NCBI RefSeq assembly: GCF_022802975.1
Contig: NZ_JAFEVZ010000004.1
Coordinates: 186,001 to 250,000, forward strand
Direction of reading: 5' to 3'
Source: Flavobacterium pectinovorum
GTDB taxonomy: Bacteria; Bacteroidota; Bacteroidia; Flavobacteriales; Flavobacteriaceae
DNA: 64,000 nt
Below the pieces are notes generated by a model, which worked only from the letters and a program-made list of their open reading frames with translations, had not been told where the DNA came from and did no database searches. A program made the position numbers and the translations under genes. This document shows, in pieces, positions 15,407-23,505 of this stretch (position 1 is the first letter of the stretch; every line of letters begins with the position of its first letter).

Positions 15407-16924
15407 TTAAAATTCTATTCGGTTAATATAATTCAACGCACTGTTTTTATCTTCCAAAGCATTCAAAACATCGAATACTTTATCAGACCAGCCGGCAATT
15501 AAGTACACATCGTTTTTTTCGATGTTAATTGGTGACTGACCGTAACCGGCCAAATCAAATAAATACAATTTTGCGTTTGGCGCGATCTTTTTATATCGGT
15601 TCCATGAATTAACAAAACTATCTTTGGTAAAAGCATTGTTCCACATCTGAACATCGGTAAACAACATTATTTTATCTGCTATTTCTTTTCGGCTGATTAA
15701 ATCTTCCAAAACCAAATAACCATTTGTGGAGTAACCTACCTCACCTTCGCGTTTGTAATATTCGTTAACGTTGGCCAATATGCTTCGTTTTGGCATGTTG
15801 ATTATTTTCCAACGGTCACCAAACATACCACTTACAACATTCTGGCAACGACTTTGCATTAACATACCCAACATCAAACCAATATCATAAAGCAATACTT
15901 TACTTTTGGATGAAATTGGCTGCTGCATCGAACCCGAAACATCGCAGGCAATTACAACCGATATATTGACATCAAAACCTTTTATGTTTTGTGAACTCGC
16001 CATTACGGCATCTTCTAAAGCATCCAAAACCATTGAAGTGTATTTCAACTTCAGTTCTTTCAACTCACGGTAAGCCGCTAAAAAACGGAATGGCAATTGT
16101 TTTGAATTCAAAACTGCTTTTTCATTGGAAAGATATTCACATACTTTCATTACATGAAAACCTGAGACCTTCGCTTCTAAGATATTTCGTAAGTTACGCA
16201 ACAATGCCATGTAACCTATTTTGTTACTATCAATCAGTTCTTCCCATTTCTGAGTGAATGCTTTTTGTTTTTCAAACTCGTTCAAAAACTTCATCTGACC
16301 TAATTGCGACAATTCAGTTTCCCAAGTATATGGTGTTTGCAAAGTATCGTTTACTAATTTATCAAAAATTGCCTGCTGTGCTTCATCTTTTGCTTTTGGA
16401 TGTACCAAAAACAAAGCATCTTTTAATTTTACAGCACCATCACGATTGTATTTTGCCAATTGATATTCATCAAATTTATTAAAAGAATTTGCCAAACCTT
16501 TTTGTATTTGTTTTGATAAACGATTTAATTTTTTAGCATCTTTTCGGTCATTTGCCATTTGGTAATACGCCAATAATTCTGTGATTTCATCTGCACGCTG
16601 AATTACGTGAGTTATCATTTTACTGATTAAAAAATCACCTGAATGTATTTTTGCCAATTCAACAATCAAAACCAATGGTATAGAACGCATGTACATTTCG
16701 TTGCGGGCATAAACCGCTAACTTCGCTACAAATACAGGATCGCATTTTTTAATCAGGTTTTTTATTCTTTCCAAACGATCTGTTTCTTTTTCGTAGAATG
16801 AAGCACTTAAACCTGTAGTTACAACTGCTGCATACAACTCATATTCTGATGTTAATGAAAAAGCCGGTGCATTTTCATAATTAACTATATTTTTTTTCTC
16901 CTTGTTTAAAAAATTGAATTTCAT
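15407..16924 (-). CDS. rsr: Ro60/TROVE-domain RNA-binding protein (Rsr)
   Basis: This bacterial Ro60 ortholog is 505 residues, close to animal Ro60. A TROVE domain of HEAT-like helical repeats spans about residues 15-310 (YARNEMYMRSIPLVLIVEL; GYMALLRNLRNILEA). A von Willebrand A domain spans about 320-505, with a metal-ion-dependent adhesion site Asp328-x-Ser330-x-Ser332 (ACDVSGSM). Ro60 is a ring that binds Y RNAs on its outer surface and ends of misfolded RNAs in its pore. Bacterial versions couple to exonucleases and act in RNA turnover during stress. The gene is upstream of the RNA array and rtcB on the same strand. It has an operator-linked promoter shared with the divergent HD gene. Confidence 0.95.
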   Translation of the reverse strand: MKFNFLNKEKKNIVNYENAPAFSLTSEYELYAAVVTTGLSASFYEKETDRLERIKNLIKKCDPVFVAKLAVYARNEMYMRSIPLVLIVELAKIHSGDFLISKMITHVIQRADEITELLAYYQMANDRKDAKKLNRLSKQIQKGLANSFNKFDEYQLAKYNRDGAVKLKDALFLVHPKAKDEAQQAIFDKLVNDTLQTPYTWETELSQLGQMKFLNEFEKQKAFTQKWEELIDSNKIGYMALLRNLRNILEAKVSGFHVMKVCEYLSNEKAVLNSKQLPFRFLAAYRELKELKLKYTSMVLDALEDAVMASSQNIKGFDVNISVVIACDVSGSMQQPISSKSKVLLYDIGLMLGMLMQSRCQNVVSGMFGDRWKIINMPKRSILANVNEYYKREGEVGYSTNGYLVLEDLISRKEIADKIMLFTDVQMWNNAFTKDSFVNSWNRYKKIAPNAKLYLFDLAGYGQSPINIEKNDVYLIAGWSDKVFDVLNALEDKNSALNYINRIEF

Positions 16925-16973
16925 AATTTCTTATTTTTAAAATTAGACAATGATTATTGTTTTATTTCCTGAG

Positions 16974-16981
16974 CAAAGATT
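16974..16981 (-). promoter_or_regulatory. -7 promoter box for ro60/rsr
   Basis: The minus strand reads AATCTTTG, identical to the box ahead of the RNA array and 8 bases from the palindrome edge, as there. It lies 50 bases before the rsr start. Confidence 0.6.
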
Positions 16982-16989
16982 TCAGAACT

Positions 16990-17012
16990 ACTACGCAATT
17001 ATTTTGCGCAGT
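16990..17012. promoter_or_regulatory. operator palindrome, copy 2 (ro60 / HD divergent promoter)
   Basis: ACTACGC (16990-16996) and GCGCAGT (17006-17012) flank AATTATTTT. It differs from copy 1 at only two positions. The site lies between the leftward rsr promoter and the rightward HD-gene promoter, so one regulator could control both. Confidence 0.75.
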
Positions 17013-17025
17013 AAAAAAGAAATTT

Positions 17026-17033
17026 TAAATTTG
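17026..17033 (+). promoter_or_regulatory. -7 promoter box for the HD hydrolase gene
   Basis: TAAATTTG is an exact TAnnTTTG match. It lies 13 bases after the operator palindrome and 13 bases before the ATG at 17047. Confidence 0.55.
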
Positions 17034-17046
17034 AGTAAAAAACAAC

Positions 17047-17661
17047 ATGAATTTAGAGAAAATCTATTCTGATTTACTTTTTAATATTGGCATTTCAGCA
17101 AATGAAATTCAGCAAAACTGGTTGGATTTAGAAAAGGCATATTCCAAAAAATCAAGGCATTACCATAATCTCTCACATTTAAAAGAAATGATTGAGAGTT
17201 TTGAAATGTATCGTGATAAACTTGAAAACCCAAGCGAAATATTATTTTCTATTTTTTATCATGATTTTGTTTATTCAGCTTCAAAAAAAAATAACGAACT
17301 CAAAAGTGCTGAATATGCTTTGGCTATTTTACCTGAAAATGCGAAGCTTGATAAACAATTGGTTTTTGATGCGATTTGTGCAACACAGCTTCACGCACAC
17401 AATACAACTGCAGACATCAACTGGTTAATTGATTTTGATTTAAAAATCCTGTCAAAAGAGTGGGAAGATTACAAAATTTATTTTGAACAAATACGAAAAG
17501 AATACCACATTTATCCTGATTTTCTCTACAAACCCGGGAGAGCTAAAGCGTTGAAACATTTTCTCGAAAATGAGTTTATTTTTCAAACAGCAGAATTCAG
17601 AGGTTTATATGAAGAAAAAGCGAGGAAAAATATTGAAAAGGAGATTTTACTGCTAACTTGA
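17047..17661 (+). CDS. HD-superfamily metal-dependent phosphohydrolase (COG4339-like)
   Basis: This is a 204-residue cytoplasmic protein. Features matching this HD family are RHYHNLSHLKEMIE (residues ~38-51), the HD pair in FSIFYHDFVYSASKKNNELKSAEYA, and a later Asp (NWLIDFDLKIL). Members are thought to bind divalent metal and hydrolyse phosphate esters, but no substrate is known. The gene diverges from rsr and shares its operator region, which suggests a role in the same RNA repair or surveillance response, for example removing a terminal or cyclic phosphate from damaged RNA. That role is inference from position. A short copy of its C-terminal end lies just downstream at 17766-17825. Confidence 0.85.
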   Translation: MNLEKIYSDLLFNIGISANEIQQNWLDLEKAYSKKSRHYHNLSHLKEMIESFEMYRDKLENPSEILFSIFYHDFVYSASKKNNELKSAEYALAILPENAKLDKQLVFDAICATQLHAHNTTADINWLIDFDLKILSKEWEDYKIYFEQIRKEYHIYPDFLYKPGRAKALKHFLENEFIFQTAEFRGLYEEKARKNIEKEILLLT

Positions 17662-17765
17662 ATTGATAAATTTATAATCTCTCAAGATACTGAAAGGCAT
17701 TTTTTCTCACAGATCTGGCAGATTTAGCAGATTTTAAATGTCTTTATCTGTAGATTAAATAGTCG

Positions 17766-17825
17766 ATGAGTTATATAAAAAAGCAAGAACCAATTATTGA
17801 AAAGGAAATTTCTTTATTAACGTAA
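17766..17825 (+). pseudogene. remnant C-terminus of a duplicated HD hydrolase
   Basis: A 19-codon frame ends IIEKEISLLT, nearly matching the end of the upstream HD protein (NIEKEILLLT). The nucleotide match ATTGAAAAGGA-ATTT also continues in both. This is best read as the tail of a lost second copy. The rest of the 17662-17827 spacer holds AGATTT-type intergenic repeat sequence and no other gene. Confidence 0.5.
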
Positions 17826-17827
17826 AC

Positions 17828-17910
17828 GCGTGAGGGATGGGAACGGCATCCTTTTGTGGCGGGGTTCGCCACAAAAGATATAGTGGACAGCCCGACCCGG
17901 AGGGACACGC
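17828..17910 (+). ncRNA. structured multi-hairpin element ahead of the WYL regulator
   Basis: An outer stem GCGTG/CACGC (17828-17832 with 17906-17910) encloses three hairpins. These are GATG/CATC (about 17836-17850), a perfect 11-bp stem CTTTTGTGGCG/CGCCACAAAAG with a GGGTT loop (17851-17877), and CCC-GGA-GGG (17896-17904). The element is far more GC-rich than its surroundings and ends 15 bases before the WYL start codon. Similar GGCATCC...GGACAGCCCGACCCG spacers occur widely in Flavobacterium as I recall. It may therefore be a dispersed structured repeat or a cis-regulatory leader; I cannot name an Rfam family with confidence. Confidence 0.55.
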
Positions 17911-17925
17911 CCAAAAAACGAAAAT

Positions 17926-18954
17926 ATGTCACAAAACAAAAACGCCTTAATTCGGTACAAGACGATCGATAAATGCCTGCAGAATAAATACAGACAATGG
18001 ACATTGGAAGATTTGATCGAATGCTGTTCTCAGGCTTTAGAAGAATATGAAGGCCGTCAAATCCCAATCAGTAAACGAACGGTTCAGATGGATATTCAAT
18101 TGATGCGAAGTGAAAAGCTGGGTTACAATGCTCCAATTGTTGTTTACGATAAAAAGTATTATAAATATGAAGACGAAGATTTTTCGATAACCGATATTCC
18201 ACTGACAGAAACCGATATGAATGTATTGACTGAAACGGTTTCGATGCTGAAACAGTTTAAAGACTTCTCACTTTTTAATGATGTTTCGGATATTTTACAA
18301 CGGCTTGAAGATAAAATCTATGCCGAAAAGTCGCACACAAAACCTGTTATTTATCTGGATAAAAACGAGAAACTAAAAGGCCTTCATTATTTAGACGAAA
18401 TATATCAGGCAATTATCAAAAAAATGGTTCTGATTATTACCTATAAATCTTTTAAATCGCGAGACGAAACCAAATTTCATTTTCATCCTTTTATTTTGAA
18501 GGAATTCAACAATCGTTGGTTTTTAATTGGGAAGAAGAAAAAATCACAGCCTATTACCAATTTGGCTCTGGACAGAATCATTTCGATTGATTATGATTTT
18601 AATCTTCCGTATTTAGAAGAAGATTTTGATGCCGAATCGTATTATAAAAATGTAATTGGTGTGACAGTAAATTCGGGTTTACAAGCGCGAAGAATCGAAC
18701 TTTGGATCGATGCTGAAAATGCTCCTTATATCTTGACAAAGCCTTTACATCATACACAAAGGCTGATTCAGGAAAATGACGACAAGAGTATTATTATTCA
18801 CTTGTTAATTGCCCCTAATTATGAAATGGAACGTCTTTTATTGGGATTTGGCTCTGGAATTGAGATTCTGCGCCCTGAAAGTTTACGAAAGCGAATGAAG
18901 GAAATACTCCAAAAAGCACTGGCGAAATATGATGAACAAAATTTAACACCTTAA
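17926..18954 (+). CDS. HTH-WYL domain transcriptional regulator
   Basis: This 342-residue protein has an N-terminal winged helix (about residues 5-60, ISKRTVQMDIQLMRSEKLGYNAPI). The WYL domain is around 165-225 (FHFHPFILKEFNNRWFLIGKKKKS, with WFL at the signature). A WCX extension runs to ~335 (IELWIDAENAPYILTKPLHHTQRLI). WYL domains sense nucleic acids or nucleotides and control stress, DNA-damage and RNA-repair genes in many bacteria. Its position beside the HD gene makes it the best candidate to bind the ACTGCGC palindromes. It would take the role that RtcR has in proteobacterial rtc operons, which is inference. Confidence 0.88.
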   Translation: MSQNKNALIRYKTIDKCLQNKYRQWTLEDLIECCSQALEEYEGRQIPISKRTVQMDIQLMRSEKLGYNAPIVVYDKKYYKYEDEDFSITDIPLTETDMNVLTETVSMLKQFKDFSLFNDVSDILQRLEDKIYAEKSHTKPVIYLDKNEKLKGLHYLDEIYQAIIKKMVLIITYKSFKSRDETKFHFHPFILKEFNNRWFLIGKKKKSQPITNLALDRIISIDYDFNLPYLEEDFDAESYYKNVIGVTVNSGLQARRIELWIDAENAPYILTKPLHHTQRLIQENDDKSIIIHLLIAPNYEMERLLLGFGSGIEILRPESLRKRMKEILQKALAKYDEQNLTP

Positions 18955-19133
18955 AGCAGGATTTTATTTACAGAGTGATAATTCATCGCTTCATTTTATT
19001 AAAATACTATTTTTTGCTGTAACAAATTCTTTAAAACATAAAAAAAGAATGGTATATTTCAATTAAAAAGAATCCATAAAACACACTAATTCAAAGAGAT
19101 TTTCTATTTAACCTAAAATTTATGAAAAAATAA

Positions 19134-19145
19134 TATGCATGCATA
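19134..19145. promoter_or_regulatory. 12-bp palindrome, candidate MarR operator
   Basis: TATGCATGCATA is a perfect palindrome centred 20 bases upstream of the -7 box of the MarR gene, overlapping the expected -33 position. Autorepression by the encoded MarR protein is inferred. The rest of the 18955-19183 spacer shows nothing else. Confidence 0.55.
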
Positions 19146-19157
19146 GTATTTTTTCAT

Positions 19158-19165
19158 TATATTTG
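19158..19165 (+). promoter_or_regulatory. -7 promoter box for the marR-fad operon
   Basis: TATATTTG is an exact TAnnTTTG match, 18 bases before the ATG at 19184. Confidence 0.6.
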
Positions 19166-19183
19166 AAATCGATATAGTTATTT

Positions 19184-19669
19184 ATGAAAGATAAAACGAT
19201 AGATTATATTTTAAGAGCTACATGGCAAGCCGTTTCAAGAATGTATAATGAAGAAGCAGCCAAATACGATGCGACTATGGCAACCGGATTTGCTTTGCTA
19301 AGCATTGACAAAGAAGAAGGAACCCCATCGACAGCTTTAGGACCAAGAATGGGCATGGAAGCCACGAGTCTAACCAGAACATTAAAATCGATGGAAGACA
19401 AAGGTTTGATTGTTCGAAAGAAAAATCCAAGTGACGGAAGAGGCGTTTTGATCTACCTGACCGAATTTGGAAAAGAAAAAAGAGAGTTATCTAAAAATAC
19501 AGTTCTGAAATTTAATGAAACGGTTAGAAAACATGTTTCAGACGAAAAACTTCAGCATTTTATTGAGGTTTCTGAAATCATCAACGAATTGATTCAGGAC
19601 AAAAACATATTTAATCACACGAGCACCAGCGAACTGGCGAATAAAACAGAAAATATCGAAGAAGAATAA
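19184..19669 (+). CDS. MarR-family regulator of the fatty-acid oxidation operon
   Basis: The 161-residue protein has the MarR winged-helix core: a recognition region ALGPRMGMEATSLTRTLKSM (residues ~50-69) and the wing ENGLIVRKKNPSDGRGVLIYLT-like segment (GLIVRKKNPSDGRGV). It is followed 133 bases later by fadN, fadA, a small gene and fadE. In many bacteria such regulators respond to acyl-CoA and repress beta-oxidation genes. The palindrome TATGCATGCATA in its own promoter is the likely site. It acts in the cytoplasm as a dimer; the ligand is not visible from sequence. Confidence 0.88.
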   Translation: MKDKTIDYILRATWQAVSRMYNEEAAKYDATMATGFALLSIDKEEGTPSTALGPRMGMEATSLTRTLKSMEDKGLIVRKKNPSDGRGVLIYLTEFGKEKRELSKNTVLKFNETVRKHVSDEKLQHFIEVSEIINELIQDKNIFNHTSTSELANKTENIEEE

Positions 19670-19802
19670 CCTTAATTATTTAGGAAATTCAAATTCCAAT
19701 AAAAAATAAAATATCAAATATGAAATCGCCCACATTAAATGTTTTCCCAAATAACAAAAAGGCGATAACATATTTGACCAATAGAAAAAAAAAATAACAA
19801 AT

Positions 19803-22193
19803 ATGAAACGCACAATTAAAAAAGTTGCTGTAATTGGATCCGGAATTATGGGTTCAGGAATAGCTTGTCATTTTGCCAACATTGGTGTTGAAGTTTTACT
19901 GCTTGACATCGTGCCGCGCGAGTTGACAGAAGCTGAAGCTAAAAAAGGATTAACGCTTGATAGCAAAGCCGTTCGAAACCGTTTGGTAAATGACCATTTG
20001 GCGAACTCATTAAAATCGAAACCCTCTCCTATTTACAGTCAAAAATTCGCAAGCCGAATTACGACGGGAAATACGACAGATGACATGGCAAAAATTGCCA
20101 ATGTTGACTGGATTATTGAGGTTGTTGTTGAGCGTTTAGACATCAAAAAATTAGTTTTTGAACAAATCGAGAAATTCCGTAAACCGGGAACTTTGGTTAC
20201 TTCAAACACTTCCGGTATTCCGATTCATTTTATGAGCGAAGGAAGAAGCAAAGATTTTCAACAGCACTTCTGCGGAACACACTTTTTTAACCCTGCGCGT
20301 TACTTAAAATTATTTGAAATTATTCCTGGTCCAAAAACTTCAACTGAAGTATTGGATTTCTTAAACGAATACGGATCTAAATTCTTAGGAAAAACTTCGG
20401 TTGTTGCTAAAGATACTCCGGCGTTTATTGGAAACAGAATTGGTATTTACGGAATCCAAAGTTTATTCCATTTAGTGAAAGAAATGGGATTAACGATTGA
20501 AGAAGTTGATAAATTGACTGGTCCGGTAATTGGTCGCCCAAAATCGGCTACTTTCCGTACTGTTGACGTTGTTGGTTTAGATACTTTGGTACATGTTGCC
20601 AACGGTATTTACGAAAACTGTCCTAATGACGAACAACATGAATTGTTTAAACTTCCTGATTTCATCAACAAAATGATGGAAAATAATTGGTTAGGAAGCA
20701 AAACAGGTCAAGGTTTTTATAAAAAAGTAGATAAAGACATTCTTTCTTTAGATTTAGATACATTAGAATACCGTGCGGCGAAAAAAGCAAATTTTGCTAC
20801 GCTTGAACTAACAAAAACTATTGATAAACCTATCAACCGTTTTAAAGTTTTAGTAAAAGGAACAGACAAAGCGGGAGAATTCTACCGTAAGAGTTTTGCC
20901 GGAATGTTTGCTTATGTGTCAAACAGAATTCCTGAAATCTCAGACGAATTATACAAAATTGACGATGCCATGAAAGCTGGTTTTGGATGGGAAAATGGTC
21001 CATTCGAAATCTGGGATGCAATTGGTGTTGCCAAAGGAATTGAAATCATGAAAGCTGAAGGTTTAGCGCCTGCTGCATGGGTTACTGAAATGCTGGCTTC
21101 TGGAAGCGACAGTTTCTACTCTGTAAAAGAAGGAGCAACTTATTTCTATAATATTCCAACAAAATCACAAGTAAAAGTTCCTGGACAAGATTCATTTATT
21201 ATTCTGAACAACATTCGCGAAAGCAAAAAAGTTTGGAGCAACAGTGGAGCAATCATTCAGGATTTAGGAGATGGAATTTTAAACTTAGAATTCCAATCTA
21301 AAATGAATACAATTGGTGGTGACGTTTTACAAGCTATCAATAAAGCAATCGACTTATCTGAAAAAGAATATCAAGGTTTGGTTATTGGTAACCAGGCAGC
21401 GAATTTCTCTGTTGGAGCTAATATCGGAATGATTTTCATGATGGCAGTTGAGCAGGAATATGACGAATTGAATATGGCGATTAAATTGTTCCAAGATACA
21501 ATGATGCGCGTTCGTTATTCTTCTATTCCAGTTGTGGTTGCACCTCACGGAATGACTTTTGGCGGTGGATGCGAAATGAGCTTACATGCTGATAAAGTAG
21601 TTGCTGCTGCTGAAACTTATATGGGATTAGTTGAATTTGGTGTTGGTGTACTTCCTGGTGGTGGTGGATCTAAAGAAATGGCTTTAAGAGCTTCCGATTT
21701 ATTCCGCAAAAATGATGTGGAATTGAACGTTCTTCAAGAGTATTTCTTAACAATCGCAATGGCAAAAGTATCAACTTCTGGTTATGAAGCTTTTGATACC
21801 GGACTTTTGCAGCATGGAAAAGATGTTATTGTAGTAAACAAAGATCGTCAGATTGCTGAAGCTAAAAAACATGCGTTGTTAATGGCAGAAGCTGGTTACA
21901 CACAGCCTATCAGAAGAACGGATGTGAAAGTATTAGGAAAGCAAGCTTTAGGTATGTTCTTAGTTGGAACAGATCAAATGGAAGCCGGAAAATACATTTC
22001 TGAGCACGATAAAAAAATCGCTAACAAACTGGCTTACGTAATGGCCGGTGGTGATTTATCTGAAGCGACTTTAGTATCTGAACAATATTTACTAGATATC
22101 GAACGTGAAGCTTTTTTGAGTTTATGTACTGAGAGAAAGAGTTTGGAAAGGATTCAGTATATGTTAACTAAAGGGAAACCGCTTCGTAATTAG
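19803..22193 (+). CDS. fadN: bifunctional 3-hydroxyacyl-CoA dehydrogenase / enoyl-CoA hydratase (FadN-type)
   Basis: A 796-residue fusion carries out the hydration and NAD-dependent dehydrogenation steps of beta-oxidation. The NAD-binding Rossmann start VAVIGSGIMGSGIACHFA is at the extreme N-terminus. The dehydrogenase C-terminal domain follows (DVVGLDTLVHVANG; GWLGSKTGQGFYK-like LGSKTGQGF). The crotonase fold is at the C-terminus (about 490-790; GMTFGGGCEMSLHAD, GVGVLPGGGGSKEM). This domain order, dehydrogenase first, is that of Bacillus FadN and the reverse of E. coli FadB. It is the first enzyme gene of a fadN-fadA-fadE operon. Confidence 0.95.
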   Translation: MKRTIKKVAVIGSGIMGSGIACHFANIGVEVLLLDIVPRELTEAEAKKGLTLDSKAVRNRLVNDHLANSLKSKPSPIYSQKFASRITTGNTTDDMAKIANVDWIIEVVVERLDIKKLVFEQIEKFRKPGTLVTSNTSGIPIHFMSEGRSKDFQQHFCGTHFFNPARYLKLFEIIPGPKTSTEVLDFLNEYGSKFLGKTSVVAKDTPAFIGNRIGIYGIQSLFHLVKEMGLTIEEVDKLTGPVIGRPKSATFRTVDVVGLDTLVHVANGIYENCPNDEQHELFKLPDFINKMMENNWLGSKTGQGFYKKVDKDILSLDLDTLEYRAAKKANFATLELTKTIDKPINRFKVLVKGTDKAGEFYRKSFAGMFAYVSNRIPEISDELYKIDDAMKAGFGWENGPFEIWDAIGVAKGIEIMKAEGLAPAAWVTEMLASGSDSFYSVKEGATYFYNIPTKSQVKVPGQDSFIILNNIRESKKVWSNSGAIIQDLGDGILNLEFQSKMNTIGGDVLQAINKAIDLSEKEYQGLVIGNQAANFSVGANIGMIFMMAVEQEYDELNMAIKLFQDTMMRVRYSSIPVVVAPHGMTFGGGCEMSLHADKVVAAAETYMGLVEFGVGVLPGGGGSKEMALRASDLFRKNDVELNVLQEYFLTIAMAKVSTSGYEAFDTGLLQHGKDVIVVNKDRQIAEAKKHALLMAEAGYTQPIRRTDVKVLGKQALGMFLVGTDQMEAGKYISEHDKKIANKLAYVMAGGDLSEATLVSEQYLLDIEREAFLSLCTERKSLERIQYMLTKGKPLRN

Positions 22194-22222
22194 AGAATAG
22201 AATGAAGGAGTGAAAAGAAAAA

Positions 22223-22288
22223 AGAAGCAAGAAACAAGACTTCAAAACAGAGTTTTATCTTTTCTCTTGCCTCTTGTCTCTTTCTTCT
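22223..22288. repeat. short A/G-rich inverted repeat between fadN and fadA
   Basis: The left arm near 22223-22241 (AGAAGCAAGAAACAAGA) matches the reverse complement of 22266-22288 at about 15 of 19 positions, with a core of ~25 bases. It resembles the inverted repeat framing the four-helix-bundle gene at 23506-23992 but without a gene inside. Confidence 0.6.
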
Positions 22289-22312
22289 AATAAATCTTAA
22301 AAAACAAAACAA

Positions 22313-23494
22313 ATGAAAACAGCATATATAGTAAAAGCATATAGAACAGCAGTTGGAAAAGCACCAAAAGGGGTTTTTAGATTTAAAAGACCTGATGAAT
22401 TAGCTGCAGAAACCATTCAGTTTATGATGGACGAACTGCCTGATTTTGACAAAAAACGTATCGACGACGTTATGGTAGGAAATGCCATGCCGGAAGCAGA
22501 ACAAGGTCTTAACGTTGGACGTTTGATATCATTAATGGGATTAAAAGTTGAAGATGTTCCTGGTGTAACAGTTAACCGTTATTGCGCATCTGGATTAGAA
22601 ACTATCGGAATAGCAACTGCTAAAATCCAATCAGGAATGGCAGATTGTATCATTGCTGGTGGTGCAGAAAGTATGAGTTTTATTCCGATGGGAGGTTACA
22701 AACCAACTCCGGATTATAAAGTTGCTGCAGCGGGTCATGAAGATTACTATTGGGGAATGGGTTTAACTGCGGAAGCAGTGGCTAATCAATACAAAATCTC
22801 TAGAGAAGATCAGGATGAGTTTGCTTACAACTCTCACATGAAAGCATTAAAAGCACAAGCAGAAGGAAAATTCGATAAGCAAATCGTTCCAATTACTGTT
22901 GAGCAAACTTTCATCAATGAAAATGGCAAAAAAGAAACTAAATCTTATGTAGTTAATAAAGACGAAGGACCAAGAGCAGGAACTTCTAAAGAAGCTTTAG
23001 CGGGTTTAAAACCTGTTTTTGCTGCTGACGGAAGCGTAACTGCAGGTAACTCATCTCAAATGAGTGATGGTGCTGCTTTTGTTTTAATCATGAGTGAGGA
23101 CATGGTTAAAGAATTGAATCTTGAGCCAATCGCACGTTTGGTAAACTTTGCTTCTTCTGGTGTTGAACCAAGAATTATGGGTATTGGTCCAGTAAAAGCA
23201 ATTCCGAAAGCGTTAAAACAAGCTGGTTTAGAATTGAAAGATATTGACTTGGTAGAACTAAACGAAGCTTTTGCTTCTCAGTCTTTGGCTGTAATTCGCG
23301 AGTTAGGTTTAAATCCAGATATCGTAAACGTAAACGGCGGAGCAATCGCTTTAGGGCACCCTCTGGGATGTACAGGAGCGAAACTTTCTGTTCAGTTATT
23401 TGATGAAATGAAACGCAGAGGTAATAAGTACGGAATCGTAAGTATGTGTGTGGGAACTGGGCAGGGTTCTGCGGGGATTTACGAAGTGTTGTAG
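22313..23494 (+). CDS. fadA: acetyl-CoA C-acyltransferase (3-ketoacyl-CoA thiolase)
   Basis: The enzyme catalyses the thiolytic cleavage step of beta-oxidation. The 393-residue protein has nucleophile Cys91 ([11 protein letters not shown]), His349 ([16 protein letters not shown]) and acid/base Cys379 ([10 protein letters not shown]), so the catalytic set is complete. The length is standard for the thiolase family. It is the second enzyme gene of the fad operon, 119 bases after fadN, with a short A/G-rich inverted repeat in between. It probably partners with FadN in a trifunctional complex, as in other bacteria. Confidence 0.95.
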   Translation: MKTAYIVKAYRTAVGKAPKGVFRFKRPDELAAETIQFMMDELPDFDKKRIDDVMVGNAMPEAEQGLNVGRLISLMGLKVEDVPGVTVNRYCASGLETIGIATAKIQSGMADCIIAGGAESMSFIPMGGYKPTPDYKVAAAGHEDYYWGMGLTAEAVANQYKISREDQDEFAYNSHMKALKAQAEGKFDKQIVPITVEQTFINENGKKETKSYVVNKDEGPRAGTSKEALAGLKPVFAADGSVTAGNSSQMSDGAAFVLIMSEDMVKELNLEPIARLVNFASSGVEPRIMGIGPVKAIPKALKQAGLELKDIDLVELNEAFASQSLAVIRELGLNPDIVNVNGGAIALGHPLGCTGAKLSVQLFDEMKRRGNKYGIVSMCVGTGQGSAGIYEVL

Positions 23495-23505
23495 TTTTTT
23501 AAGAG

